Of a stretch of DNA of 37,578 bases, positions 6,986-14,856 are shown one piece after another. The position numbers and the translations under genes are program-made. The notes under the pieces were generated by a model. That model worked only from the letters and a program-made list of their open reading frames with translations. It ran no database searches and was not told where the DNA came from. Origin of the DNA: an uncultured Ruthenibacterium sp. (lineage in GTDB: Bacteria; Bacillota; Clostridia; Oscillospirales; Ruminococcaceae); assembly GCA_944388395.1 (NCBI GenBank), contig CALXIP010000117.1:1-37578 (forward strand), given 5' to 3'. Every line of letters begins with the position of its first letter. Position 1 is the first letter of the stretch.

Positions 6986-8056
6986 TTATTCCACTTCCTG
7001 GGTCCAGCCCATCTCGTCGGGGATTTTGCCCCACTGGATGCCCGTCAGCGTGTCGTACAGGCGCTGCGTCACAGGGCCGGTCTGGAAGCCGTTCACCGTG
7101 GCGATCTCGCCCTCATACCGCAATTCGCCCACGGGGCTGATGACTGCGGCCGTACCGGTGCCGAACACCTCTTCCAGCGTGCCGTTCTTGGCAGCCGCCA
7201 TCACGTCGGCAATGGGCAGGCGGGTCTCGCAGTCCACTTCATAGCCCCACTTGCGCAGCAGCTCAATGCAGCTCATGCGGGTGATGCCGGGCAGAACCGT
7301 ACCCACACAGGGCGCTGTGCGGATGACGCCGTCGATTTTGAAGAAGCAGTTCATGCTGCCCACTTCTTCCACGTATTTGCGCTCCACGCCATCCAGCCAA
7401 AGCACCTGGCTGTAACCCAACTCGTGGGCCTTGACCTGGCCCGCCAGACTGGCCGCGTAGTTGCCGCCGCATTTGATGAAGCCCGTGCCGCCGGGTGTGG
7501 CGCGCACATATTCATCCTCTACGTAAATTTTCACCGGGCTCATGCCTTCCTCGTAGTACGCACCGGAGGGCGAAGCGATGATGATAAACTGATAGGTGTT
7601 GCTGGGTTTTACGCCCAGGTGTGCCTCGGTGGCAATGGTGAAGGGGCGCAGATACAGGCTGGTGTCCGGCTCGCTGGGCACCCAGTCCTTGTCCTCATGG
7701 ACCAGCGCACGCACCGCCTGCACAAAGTCTTCCACCGGGATCTCCGGGATGCACAGACGCTTGTGGGTGGACTGAAGCCGCGCGGCGTTCTTTTCCGGGC
7801 GGAACAGCAGCACACGGCCGTCCGCCGTGCGGTAGGCCTTCATGCCCTCAAAGCTCTCCTGTGCATAATGGAACACCATGGCCGCCGGGTCCAGCGAAAT
7901 GGGATGATACGGCTCGATGCGGGGCGAATGCCAGCCCTGTCCCTCGGTATAATCCATCACGAACATGTGGTCGGTGTAATAGGTGCCAAAGCCCAGCTTG
8001 GTCTGGTCCGGCTTTGCCTTCGGCGTCTGTGTTCTCGTCACTTTGATATCCAACAT
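6986..8056 (-). CDS. ilvE: Branched-chain amino acid aminotransferase
   Basis: IlvE is the PLP fold-type IV enzyme that catalyses the last step of Leu/Ile/Val synthesis and the first step of their breakdown, using 2-oxoglutarate/glutamate. The 356-residue protein matches the long (type II) bacterial form. It has the FHYAQESFEGMKAY segment (63-76), YLRPFTIA, the PLP lysine Lys195 in GFIKCGGNYAASL, Glu231 in YVEEVGSMN, and GTGTAAVISPVG near the C-terminus. It starts at an ATG with a short upstream purine run. The gene stands alone with its own promoter and terminator and is divergent from a HAD phosphatase. Confidence 0.97.
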   Translation of the reverse strand: MLDIKVTRTQTPKAKPDQTKLGFGTYYTDHMFVMDYTEGQGWHSPRIEPYHPISLDPAAMVFHYAQESFEGMKAYRTADGRVLLFRPEKNAARLQSTHKRLCIPEIPVEDFVQAVRALVHEDKDWVPSEPDTSLYLRPFTIATEAHLGVKPSNTYQFIIIASPSGAYYEEGMSPVKIYVEDEYVRATPGGTGFIKCGGNYAASLAGQVKAHELGYSQVLWLDGVERKYVEEVGSMNCFFKIDGVIRTAPCVGTVLPGITRMSCIELLRKWGYEVDCETRLPIADVMAAAKNGTLEEVFGTGTAAVISPVGELRYEGEIATVNGFQTGPVTQRLYDTLTGIQWGKIPDEMGWTQEVE

Positions 8057-8075
8057 ATGGTTCCCCTCTTTTTCT

Positions 8076-8090
8076 GTTTAACGATTAAAC
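8076..8090. promoter_or_regulatory. Dyad at the ilvE transcription start, candidate operator
   Basis: GTTTAA-CGA-TTAAAC lies immediately downstream of the ilvE -10, so it overlaps the expected start site. A protein bound here would repress ilvE. No protein is assigned. Confidence 0.4.
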
Positions 8091-8092
8091 TC

Positions 8093-8121
8093 ATTTTAGC
8101 GCGGTTTGTCTCATATTACAA
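8093..8121 (-). promoter_or_regulatory. Predicted ilvE promoter
   Basis: On the minus strand TTGTAA (8116-8121), a 17-bp spacer and TAAAAT (8093-8098) give a good housekeeping promoter about 37 bp upstream of the start codon. Confidence 0.6.
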
Positions 8122-8151
8122 GAGAAAACACACAAAAATCGCAGATATTTA

Positions 8152-8160
8152 TGATATAAT
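8152..8160 (+). promoter_or_regulatory. Extended -10 promoter of the HAD gene
   Basis: TGATATAAT is a perfect extended -10 (TGn plus TATAAT) 32 bp before the HAD start codon. No recognisable -35 is present, as is allowed for extended -10 promoters. Confidence 0.55.
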
Positions 8161-8192
8161 GAAACCACCAATCATACAGGGAGAAGAAAAAG

Positions 8193-8846
8193 ATGCAGAT
8201 ACAGGCAGTTTTATTTGATATGGACGGGCTGATGATCGACACGGAACGCCTTTCGGACCAGATTTGGTGCGAGATCGGCGCCCGATACGGACTGACCATC
8301 ACCCCGGCGGACACCGCGCTTCTGCGGGGACGCAACCGGGCGGGCGGAAGAGCCGCCTTTTTGAAGCGCTTCGGGCCGGATGTGCCCTTTGACACGATGT
8401 GCGACGCGGTGGTCGGCCGTTTGACCGCTCTTCTGGCCCGCAGTGTTCCTCTGATGCCGGGCCTGACAGAGCTTCTGGAAGCGCTGCGCAGCCGAAACAT
8501 TCCCATGGCGGTGGTCTCCTCCACTCACCGTTCTCTGGTGGAAAACAACCTGCGGGTGGCAGGCATCCGGGACTTTTTCAGCGAACTGGTGTGCGGGGAC
8601 ATGGTACACCGCTCCAAACCCGCGCCGGATATTTACCTGACGGCCGCCAGGCAGCTGAACATTCCGCCCCAGGCCTGCCTGGTTCTGGAGGACAGCTACA
8701 ACGGGGTGCGCGCCGGTGCAGCGGCAGGCTGCATTACGGTGATGGTCCCCAACATGGACCCCGCCACGCCGGAGATGGAGCAGCTTTGCCGCTGCATTGT
8801 ACCCAGCCTGCGGGAAGTTATTCCTCTTTTGGATCAGGACCTGTGA
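8193..8846 (+). CDS. HAD-superfamily hydrolase (beta-phosphoglucomutase/phosphatase-like)
   Basis: This is a cytosolic HAD enzyme of 217 residues acting on a phosphorylated metabolite; the substrate cannot be read from sequence. All four HAD motifs are present: DMDGLMIDT (nucleophile Asp9, acid/base Asp11), Ser109/Ser110 in VVSST, Lys142 in SKPAPD, and LEDSYNG (Glu166, Asp167). A helical cap (about 16-85) places it with the beta-phosphoglucomutase/2-deoxyglucose-6-phosphatase subgroup. The ATG follows GGGAGAAG. Its last 29 bp overlap the end of the convergent membrane protein gene, and its terminator lies inside that gene. Confidence 0.93.
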   Translation: MQIQAVLFDMDGLMIDTERLSDQIWCEIGARYGLTITPADTALLRGRNRAGGRAAFLKRFGPDVPFDTMCDAVVGRLTALLARSVPLMPGLTELLEALRSRNIPMAVVSSTHRSLVENNLRVAGIRDFFSELVCGDMVHRSKPAPDIYLTAARQLNIPPQACLVLEDSYNGVRAGAAAGCITVMVPNMDPATPEMEQLCRCIVPSLREVIPLLDQDL

Positions 8847-9486
8847 GGCCTGCCAGCCAGCAGGCTTCTTCGCACAGATTTTTCAGCCGGTCGGCCCTTT
8901 GGGGGCCGGCCGGTTTTTTCATGGTTTCTTCCAGCTGCTCCAGCAAGTCCGCAAACTCGTTTTCCAGCGCGTCTTTTCCCTCTTCTTCCGCTTTGCGAAG
9001 CGCTGCGCACAGGCGCTCCAGCGGGGGGCGTTCCTCGTCCCGGGCACGGCCCAGGCAGGCGCCCGCCTGCTCAAACAGCGGGCTCCAGGCCGACGGGAAC
9101 TGCTGTTCCAGTTCTCTTCCCCGGCGGATTCCCTGCGCCGTGCTGACCAGTACAAACAGGAACACTGCCGCGCCGGCCAGACACAGCAGATGGAACAAAA
9201 GCAACGCAGAAGCATTTTCCGGCAGCAGACGGGCCAGACCCCAGCCGCCCACCAGCGCCAGCAGACCGTATCCGGTGCATACCGCAGCCGCACCCACACG
9301 CACCAGGCGGCTTTTCGCCCGGGCATCTGCCGCCCAGGGGCCCGCAGATGCCGCGCAGGCCGCCCACAGGGAGGCTGCCAGACACACTTTTCCGGCGGGC
9401 AGATGCAGCGGACAGATCAGCACCGACAGCACACCCGCGCCCAACAGGGCGCCCGCACACACTGCCAGACGTTGTTTCAAATTCAT
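8818..9486 (-). CDS. Uncharacterised four-helix membrane protein
   Basis: I do not recognise a family. The start at 9486 is set by GGGAGG just upstream. The 222 residues give four hydrophobic segments (about 6-25, 32-50, 64-85 and 94-116). A soluble, charged, probably helical C-terminal half of about 100 residues follows, rich in Glu, Lys, Leu and Ala (for example the EEEGKDALENEFADLLEQL stretch). This suggests a membrane protein with a cytosolic coiled or helical tail. It is flanked by a convergent HAD phosphatase, with which it overlaps by 29 bp, and by an oppA gene whose terminator precedes it. Nothing in the context points to a function. Confidence 0.75.
   Translation of the reverse strand: MNLKQRLAVCAGALLGAGVLSVLICPLHLPAGKVCLAASLWAACAASAGPWAADARAKSRLVRVGAAAVCTGYGLLALVGGWGLARLLPENASALLLFHLLCLAGAAVFLFVLVSTAQGIRRGRELEQQFPSAWSPLFEQAGACLGRARDEERPPLERLCAALRKAEEEGKDALENEFADLLEQLEETMKKPAGPQRADRLKNLCEEACWLAGLTGPDPKEE
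8887..8919 (+). terminator. HAD gene terminator embedded in the opposing coding region
   Basis: An 11-bp stem with one G-T pair (8887-8897 with 8903-8913) is followed by six T on the plus strand only. It lies within the antisense coding region of the membrane protein, 40 bp past the HAD stop. Confidence 0.75.
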
Positions 9487-9514
9487 TTTGGGGCCTCCCT
9501 TCCGTTTCCCTGCC

Positions 9515-9520
9515 ATTATA
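9515..9520 (-). promoter_or_regulatory. -10 element of the four-helix membrane protein gene
   Basis: A perfect TATAAT reads on the minus strand 29 bp upstream of the start codon. A matching -35 was not found. Confidence 0.4.
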
Positions 9521-9566
9521 CAGGATTTGCCCCTGTTTTTCCACACCGTTCCGTTCTGCACAAAAA

Positions 9567-9591
9567 AACCCGGCAGCCAAGCTGCCGGGTT
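9567..9591 (-). terminator. Terminator of the first oppA gene
   Basis: A perfect 11-bp stem (9567-9577 with 9581-9591) with a 3-nt loop is followed by seven T on the minus strand, just past the oppA stop. Confidence 0.92.
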
Positions 9592-9604
9592 CTGTTTTGG
9601 AAAA

Positions 9605-11260
9605 TTATTCGGCAATGTCCGCATACTGGAAGTACCAGTAGCCGTACGGAGAGTGCCAGCTGCCGGTGACCTTGTCGCTCTGCAGATAGTAGTCATTGTA
9701 GAACGCGACAGGGATCATGCCCGCGTCAGCCATGATGATGTCTTCCGCTTTGTGCAGAGCGGCAAAGCGCTCTTCCACATCGGTGGTGGTGCGGGAGATA
9801 TCCATCTGTGCATCGTATTCGGCGTTGGAATATTTGCCGTCGTTGTTGCCGTTGCCGGTGTAGAACAGGTCAAACATGGAAGAAGGATCGTTGTAGTCGA
9901 AGACCCAGCCGTTGCGAGCGGTGTCGAAGTCGCCGGCGCGGCGGGTAGCGGTCACGCTCTGCCACTCAGCAGTCTTCACTTCCATGGTGATGCCCAGCTC
10001 GCCCCAGGCCTTCTGCAGGTACTCGGCCAGCGCTTTGTGATAGCCCTGATCGTTTACCAGGTACTCGATGACCGGGAAGCCTTCGCCGTTGGGATAGCCG
10101 GCGTCCGCCATCAGCTGTTTTGCTTTCTCCAGGTTGGCCTCAAAGTCCGCAGGATCGGTGCTGATGTACTCTTCGCCGCCATTGGCATTCTCCATGAAGG
10201 AGCTGCCGTCCGCATCGGTGATGCCCGGTCCGATCAGGTTGCCAGCGGGGCTGTAAGTGCCCTGCATGATGGTGTTGGCCACATAATCGCGGTCGATGGC
10301 CAAGCTCAAAGCCTCGCGCACGTCACGGTTGTTGAAGGGCTCTTTCTCGGTCTGCAGGCTGATGTAATAGGTGCCCAGCAGCGGATCGACATAGAAATCG
10401 TCGCGGCCTTCCAGGCTGGCCATTTCCTCGGTGGGAACGGATTTGATCATCAGAGCCTCGCCGGTCTCATAAGCAGAGAGAGCGGCGTTCATGTCTTCGA
10501 TCAGCAGGCATTTGATGCTGTCCAGCTTGATGGAGTCCGCATCCCAGTAGTTGGGGTTCTTGGTGTAGGTGATGTGGCTGCCCGGCACCCACTCGGTCAT
10601 CATGAACGCACCGCTGGAAACATAGGTGGAAGGATCAACGGCCCATGCGTCGCCGTTGGCCTCAACCGTCTCCTGCTGCACAGGGCTGGAAGCCACGAAG
10701 GAAGCGATTTTGTCAAAATAAGTGCAGGGCTGGCCCAGCTCTACCACAAAGGTGTTCGCGTCCGGTGCGGAAACGCCCAGCTCGCTGGGCTCCATCTCAC
10801 CCGTGGAGATCTCGCTAAAGTTTTTCACCATGCCCAGAACGGTCTCCGCATAGGGAGCCGCGGTCTCGGGGTCCGCCATGCGCTGCCAGCTGTAGACAAA
10901 GTCTTCCGCGTTCAGCTCACTGCCGTCGGACCATTTCAGGCCTTCGCGCAGATGGAAGGTCCAGGTCATGCCGTCTTCGGACTCTTCCCAGCTCTCTGCC
11001 AGGGCAGGAACCACGTTCAGGTCCTCGTCCACACCCAGCAGGGTGTCAAAGGCAAACAGAATCATGTTGGCGCCGTCGATGGCACTGTTCAGCGCAGGGT
11101 CCAGGGTCTCGGGGTCCGGTCCCAGCTGGACAACCAGCTGTTTCTCGCCGGACGTCGCGGCTGCACTGGTGGTGCTGCCGGATGCGCTGGAGCCGCCGCA
11201 GGCGGTCAGGCCCAGGCTCAAAGCCAGGACGCAAGCCAACAGAGCTGCTAATTTTTTCAT
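9605..11260 (-). CDS. Oligopeptide-binding lipoprotein, OppA/DppA type (copy 1)
   Basis: This is an extracytoplasmic peptide-binding protein (SBP_bac_5) of an ABC importer, anchored by lipid at Cys21. The signal peptide MKKLAALLACVLALSLGLTAC ends in the lipobox LTAC (split here as two parts: the first 17 residues, then LTAC). A Ser/Thr/Ala/Gly linker follows. The 551-residue protein has the usual family length and blocks: PETLDPALN, TWTFHLREGLKWSDG, DFVYSWQRMADP, YWDADSIKLD, and the closing SWHSPYGYWYFQYADI. It is strikingly similar throughout to the genes at 18720 and 20491, so recent duplication is likely. No permease is next to it, so it probably feeds the oppBCDF transporter 11 kb away. 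The start is firm: GGAGGAG lies 8 nt upstream. Confidence 0.95.
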   Translation of the reverse strand: MKKLAALLACVLALSLGLTACGGSSASGSTTSAAATSGEKQLVVQLGPDPETLDPALNSAIDGANMILFAFDTLLGVDEDLNVVPALAESWEESEDGMTWTFHLREGLKWSDGSELNAEDFVYSWQRMADPETAAPYAETVLGMVKNFSEISTGEMEPSELGVSAPDANTFVVELGQPCTYFDKIASFVASSPVQQETVEANGDAWAVDPSTYVSSGAFMMTEWVPGSHITYTKNPNYWDADSIKLDSIKCLLIEDMNAALSAYETGEALMIKSVPTEEMASLEGRDDFYVDPLLGTYYISLQTEKEPFNNRDVREALSLAIDRDYVANTIMQGTYSPAGNLIGPGITDADGSSFMENANGGEEYISTDPADFEANLEKAKQLMADAGYPNGEGFPVIEYLVNDQGYHKALAEYLQKAWGELGITMEVKTAEWQSVTATRRAGDFDTARNGWVFDYNDPSSMFDLFYTGNGNNDGKYSNAEYDAQMDISRTTTDVEERFAALHKAEDIIMADAGMIPVAFYNDYYLQSDKVTGSWHSPYGYWYFQYADIAE

Positions 11261-11332
11261 TGGTAACTCCTCCTCTTGCTACTTTCCTTTTTCTCTATCC
11301 TCGCCGTTTTAGATGGGAGAGGTGTACTTTCT

Positions 11333-11338
11333 ATTATA
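11333..11338 (-). promoter_or_regulatory. -10 element of oppA copy 1
   Basis: A perfect TATAAT reads on the minus strand 73 bp upstream of the start codon. The best -35 (TTCCAA at 16 bp) is weak, which would fit an activated or regulated promoter. Confidence 0.5.
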
Positions 11339-11396
11339 GCTTTCATACGCTAAATTGGAAGAGTTTTATTTTGATTGTCACCATTTTGGAACAAAG

Positions 11397-11419
11397 ATTG
11401 TATATATTAAACATACAAT
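11397..11419. promoter_or_regulatory. Inverted repeat ATTGTAT-N9-ATACAAT, candidate regulator site
   Basis: Seven-bp perfect arms with a 9-bp spacer sit about 60 bp upstream of the oppA copy 1 -10. The same geometry recurs at 11480-11502. Confidence 0.45.
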
Positions 11420-11479
11420 ATCTGAAAATTGTTTCTGATTTCTCTGTTTTTTCTGATAAATTTCACACTTTTTGATGGA

Positions 11480-11502
11480 ACTGTATTTTTATCAGATACA
11501 GT
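11480..11502. promoter_or_regulatory. Inverted repeat ACTGTAT-N9-ATACAGT, second candidate site
   Basis: The arms differ from the site at 11397 by one compensated base pair and have the same 9-bp spacer. The two sites are 83 bp apart, close to eight helical turns. Confidence 0.45.
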
Positions 11503-11529
11503 TTTTGCAGACGTTTCCCGGCAAACGAC

Positions 11530-11557
11530 AAAAAGCCGTCCCAAAGGACGGCTTTTT
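11530..11557. terminator. Terminator downstream of the TPR gene's second stop
   Basis: A perfect 12-bp stem (11530-11541 with 11546-11557) with a 4-nt loop has T-runs on both strands. It begins 10 bp beyond the TAA at 11567 rather than near the TGA at 11642. Confidence 0.9.
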
Positions 11558-11641
11558 GTGTACATTTTATTTTTCCCTCAGCAGCACAGGATAGGCTGTT
11601 TTCTGCCCGAAGTTCGATACATACTCCTGCGCACGGGCACA

Positions 11642-12352
11642 TCATTCTGCGTCTCCGCAGCGGCGGGCAGCCAGCGCCAGGCGGTACTGCACGTCCAACT
11701 TGTGAAAAGGCGAGCGGCTGGTTTCAAAATCCTTTTCCATCGCTTGCAGATTCACACGTTTTCCCCTGTGAATGGCCAGGCACAACTCCAGATAGGCCAG
11801 TGTATGGCGCGCTTTTGCAGAAAAATCCTTGCCGCAGGCACCGGAATCCACCAGGCGGCGCAGTTCATCCATACAGCTTTGCGCTTTGTCCGGATTGCCC
11901 TGGGCCAGCCAGCAGGTGGCCTGGTTGCCCAGCACAAGGCCTTTTGTCTCCGGTGTTTTCGGGCCGGTGGGAATTTCACTCAAAATTTCCAGCGCCCGAT
12001 CGGGCTGCCCGGCGTAAAGCCAGCCATTGGCCAAATGCACCAGCAGCGTGCTGCGCGGCCCGGCGTTCATCGGGGCGTTTTTCAAAGGTTCGGCGGCCGC
12101 CAAAAACGCTTTGGGGTCCAACTGCTCATATAAGAGCAACAGGCGGGACTGATACTCCCGGGTGGCAATCATTCTGGCCAGATACAGCGCGATGTTAACT
12201 CCCACAAAGGCAGCAAGCGCCGTCAGCAGCAGACGGGTAAACGTATTCTGCCCGGTTCCGGCCCAAAACCAGGTCGCTGCGCCCGCAGCTGCCCCCAGCA
12301 GCGCGCCGCCCAGCCAAGCCGCACGGCGGCTTTTTGCAAACGCGTTGATCAT
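11642..12352 (-). CDS. TPR-like membrane protein, apparently cut short by a TGA
   Basis: Two hydrophobic segments (about residues 12-30 and 37-58) anchor the protein. The rest is a cytosolic stretch of alpha-helical pairs with TPR-like spacing (HLANGWLYAGQPDRALEIL, then LGNQATCWLAQGNPDKAQ). Such proteins usually scaffold others; no partner is indicated. The ATG at 12352 follows AAGGAG. The product has 236 residues to the TGA at 11642-11644. Beyond the TGA the same frame continues for 24 sense codons (reading ARAQEYVSNFGQKTAYPVL) to a TAA at 11567-11569, and a terminator follows within 10 bp. The last helix before the stop runs naturally into this tail, so the TGA looks like a recent nonsense change, a sequencing error, or a read-through site. 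Confidence 0.75.
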   Translation of the reverse strand: MINAFAKSRRAAWLGGALLGAAAGAATWFWAGTGQNTFTRLLLTALAAFVGVNIALYLARMIATREYQSRLLLLYEQLDPKAFLAAAEPLKNAPMNAGPRSTLLVHLANGWLYAGQPDRALEILSEIPTGPKTPETKGLVLGNQATCWLAQGNPDKAQSCMDELRRLVDSGACGKDFSAKARHTLAYLELCLAIHRGKRVNLQAMEKDFETSRSPFHKLDVQYRLALAARRCGDAE

Positions 12353-12392
12353 GTTTTCTCGCTCCTTCTCGCGCGCTTTGGGAGGCACACTG

Positions 12393-12418
12393 CGGCCCGG
12401 GGAAAATCCCCGGACCGC
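12393..12418 (-). repeat. GC-rich hairpin between gntP and the TPR gene
   Basis: Roughly 11 bp of stem (GCGG plus CCGGGG with its complement) enclose an ATTTT loop on the minus strand. There is no T-run after it, so it may stabilise the gntP mRNA end or attenuate read-through rather than terminate fully. Confidence 0.4.
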
Positions 12419-12459
12419 AAGGGTATGCCGGCAGAGCTGCGCGGTTTTTGTTGCTTTGG

Positions 12460-13896
12460 TCAGGCCACAACGCCCAACAGCGTGAGCACAGCCAGCATGG
12501 CAAACGCCACGATGCCGCCCAGAGCGTTTGTGGTCGTGAAGTATTTCAGGCCCTGCTTGGTGTCAAAGCCGTACAGGGAGGTGAAGATCCAGAAGCCGCT
12601 GTTGTTTACGTGCCAGCCCACCATGGAACCGGCGCCGATGGCCAGAGAAGCCACCACCGGGCTCATGCCCAGAACCGGGATCAGCGCGGCCATCAGGCCG
12701 GCAGCGGTCATGGACGCAGTGGTCATGGAGCCACAGACTGTCATCAGGATAGCAGCCAGCAGGAAGGGAACCAGAATCGCCGGGAAGTTGGTATTGGCAA
12801 TGGCGTTGCCGATGGTCTGAATGGCCTCGTTCTCACGCAGGATGCCGCCCATTGCGCCGCCCATTGCAGTGATCAGCAGAGCGCTGATGGCAATGTTCAG
12901 TGCGCGGCCCACCCAGTTGTTCATGACGATTTCAAACCAGCTGCTCTTTTCCGTCAGCGCGCAGCCGTTGCCGTCCTGATTGGCTTTGTCCACAACCTTT
13001 TTCTTGCGGCCGGCCACCAGCAGGCCCACAGCGATAATGCCGCAGAACAGGGCCAGAACAGTGTTTCCGAAGGTATCAAAGAAGGTGTAAGCGCCGCTTC
13101 CCTCTTCTGCGAACAGTTTGCCGATGGAACCCACGGCGATCATCACGGCGGGCAGCAGCAGCGGCAGGAAGGAAGCGCCTGCGCTGGGAGTGTTGTCCTC
13201 ACGGATGAGCAGTGCATCCACGGAAGAGCCCTCTTCCACGGACTCGATGCCCTCGGTGTAGGAAGCCAGCGGCTCAATGTATTCACACTTTGCATAAATG
13301 GGAGACAGCACAAAATAGCACACCGCAAAGGAGACCACCGAGCAGACAAGGCCCCACAGGATCACGGTGCCAATGTCAGCGCCCAGCAGCACAGACACCG
13401 CCAGGATACCGGGTGTGGGAGGCACCAGGCCGTGGGTCAGCGTCAGGCCCAGGTTGACGAACGGCGCGACCTGCGTCATGCTCATTTTTTTGCGCTTTGC
13501 CAAAATGGCGGAAATGGGAGCGTTCAGGATAATGGCAATGTCGCCGAACACGGGGATGCTCATGATGAAGCCCGTCAGCGCCGGAGCCAGTTCCAGACGT
13601 TTGCCCTTGAATTTGCGAATGAAGAAGTTGACCATGCTGGTGGCCGCACCGGTATCACTGATACCGGCCGCAATAACAGCGCCGAAAATAATCATGACGC
13701 CGATGCTGCCCAGCGTGGAACCGAAATAGCTTGTGATGGAGCTGAAGGTATCGACCAGGCCCTTGCCGGATGCCAGGCCGCAGAACGTGGCGGTCAGGAA
13801 CAACACCATGACCGGATGCATTTTAAACTTCAGCGTCAATACGGTGAGGATGATGATCGCAACGATCAGCATGCCCACAAATGCGAGTGGTGACAT
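12460..13896 (-). CDS. GntP family gluconate/sugar-acid permease
   Basis: GntP proteins are proton symporters for gluconate and related acids in the cytoplasmic membrane. The 478 residues are strongly hydrophobic with about 12-14 membrane spans. Family landmarks are SIPVFGDIAIILNAPI, THGLVPPTPGILAV, an internal hydrophilic loop (about 210-245) and MTVCGSMTTASMTAAG. The GWHVNNSGFWIF segment lies near the C-terminus. The start follows a perfect AGGAGG. It is the last gene of a leftward operon with a sugar-acid dehydratase, an oxidoreductase and an isomerase. It therefore most likely imports the acid they use. The exact substrate is not deducible: GntP members take gluconate, idonate, galactonate, fructuronate or glycerate. 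Confidence 0.93.
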   Translation of the reverse strand: MSPLAFVGMLIVAIIILTVLTLKFKMHPVMVLFLTATFCGLASGKGLVDTFSSITSYFGSTLGSIGVMIIFGAVIAAGISDTGAATSMVNFFIRKFKGKRLELAPALTGFIMSIPVFGDIAIILNAPISAILAKRKKMSMTQVAPFVNLGLTLTHGLVPPTPGILAVSVLLGADIGTVILWGLVCSVVSFAVCYFVLSPIYAKCEYIEPLASYTEGIESVEEGSSVDALLIREDNTPSAGASFLPLLLPAVMIAVGSIGKLFAEEGSGAYTFFDTFGNTVLALFCGIIAVGLLVAGRKKKVVDKANQDGNGCALTEKSSWFEIVMNNWVGRALNIAISALLITAMGGAMGGILRENEAIQTIGNAIANTNFPAILVPFLLAAILMTVCGSMTTASMTAAGLMAALIPVLGMSPVVASLAIGAGSMVGWHVNNSGFWIFTSLYGFDTKQGLKYFTTTNALGGIVAFAMLAVLTLLGVVA

Positions 13897-13971
13897 AAGA
13901 TTCCTCCTGATCTGATTGGATTTTTAAGGTTCCGCTTCTCTGCCGGCGGAAAATATCGAAAAAACAACCGA

Positions 13972-14844
13972 TCACAGACAGCCGTTGGCTTCCAGCGCGT
14001 GATGCGTGGTGCGCCAGGCGTTCTCGATCACCCATTCCGGCGTTTTCTGCCAGTACTCCGGGCGGAAGGTCTCCACCGAGGCGATGCCCTTGTAGCCCGC
14101 GGCTTTCAGCGCCTGCAGGAAACCGTCGGTATCCACCGCGCCGGAGCCGCAGAAGCAGCGTTTGTCCTGACCGCGCTGGTCCTCGGGCACATCGTCGGCA
14201 CTCATCAGGTGCGCGGCGAAAATCTTTTCGGGCTGTACGGTGCCGATGGCCGAAAAATCGTTGCAGCCTCCGTTGAGGAAAATGTTGTACGAATCAAACA
14301 CAAATCCCACGTTGTCCCGGTCTACCGCACGGACAATGGCGTCCGCCTCGGCAACGCTGCGCACACTGGAACGCTCAAAGCCCACCAGCTCGAAGCACAG
14401 GTTCATGTCATAAGGGCGGGCCAGGTCCGAAAGCTTTTTCAGGATGCGCACGCAGTTTTCAAAGGTCTCCTCCCGGGTTCCCACAAAGGGTCCGCCCAGC
14501 GGGTCGCGCTGAAGCGGCGGCACAATGATGAAGTAATGGCTGCCGATGGCCTTGCCCACTTCGCAGCCCAGCCGAAACTCGGCCAGAAGCGCCGCCTGTT
14601 TTTCCGCGTCGTCCCGTTCGCTGAGAAATTCGGGATATAAGTACAGCGCATTGAAGGCATGGGGCCGCAGGCGGCTGGTTTTGAAAAACGACGCCAGCTC
14701 CTCCACGGTGTGCCGTGTCAGATAATCCGTCAACATATCCAGACGGATCTCAATGCAGTCAAAGCCCGCTTTTTCACACAGTTCCAGGTCTTTTTCCAGA
14801 GTGGAACAATCTTTGGCGCAGGCCTCGTTGTACGATACAAGCAT
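13972..14844 (-). CDS. Sugar phosphate isomerase/epimerase (xylose isomerase-like TIM barrel)
   Basis: This is a 290-residue AP_endonuc_2 fold protein, a group of metal-dependent sugar isomerases, epimerases and dehydratases. Barrel strands and metal-site candidates appear in order: FDCIEIRLD, GSHYFIIVPP, LCFELVGFE (Glu), VGFVFDSYNIF (Asp), KIFAAHLMSADD (His) and IASVETFRPEYW (Glu). The spacing suits a divalent-metal centre. The ATG follows AAGGAGG, and 12 bp separate it from the oxidoreductase gene upstream. Together with the neighbouring dehydratase and permease it should interconvert a sugar acid or keto-sugar. The exact reaction is unknown. Confidence 0.88.
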   Translation of the reverse strand: MLVSYNEACAKDCSTLEKDLELCEKAGFDCIEIRLDMLTDYLTRHTVEELASFFKTSRLRPHAFNALYLYPEFLSERDDAEKQAALLAEFRLGCEVGKAIGSHYFIIVPPLQRDPLGGPFVGTREETFENCVRILKKLSDLARPYDMNLCFELVGFERSSVRSVAEADAIVRAVDRDNVGFVFDSYNIFLNGGCNDFSAIGTVQPEKIFAAHLMSADDVPEDQRGQDKRCFCGSGAVDTDGFLQALKAAGYKGIASVETFRPEYWQKTPEWVIENAWRTTHHALEANGCL

Positions 14845-14856
14845 GGCCTTTCCTCC

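Noticed and set aside
8399-11251. 950-codon plus-strand frame over the HAD, membrane protein and oppA genes
   Set aside because: It crosses two terminators and three genes. The translation is low-complexity shadow sequence.
11642-11644. Selenocysteine or genetic-code reassignment at the TGA
   Set aside because: Many genes in the window end in TGA, there is no redox motif around the site and no obvious selenocysteine insertion hairpin.
11463-11645. 60-codon minus-strand frame starting over the TPR gene's TGA
   Set aside because: It has no ribosome site and reads through the terminator. The in-frame extension of the TPR gene explains the coding-like sequence better.
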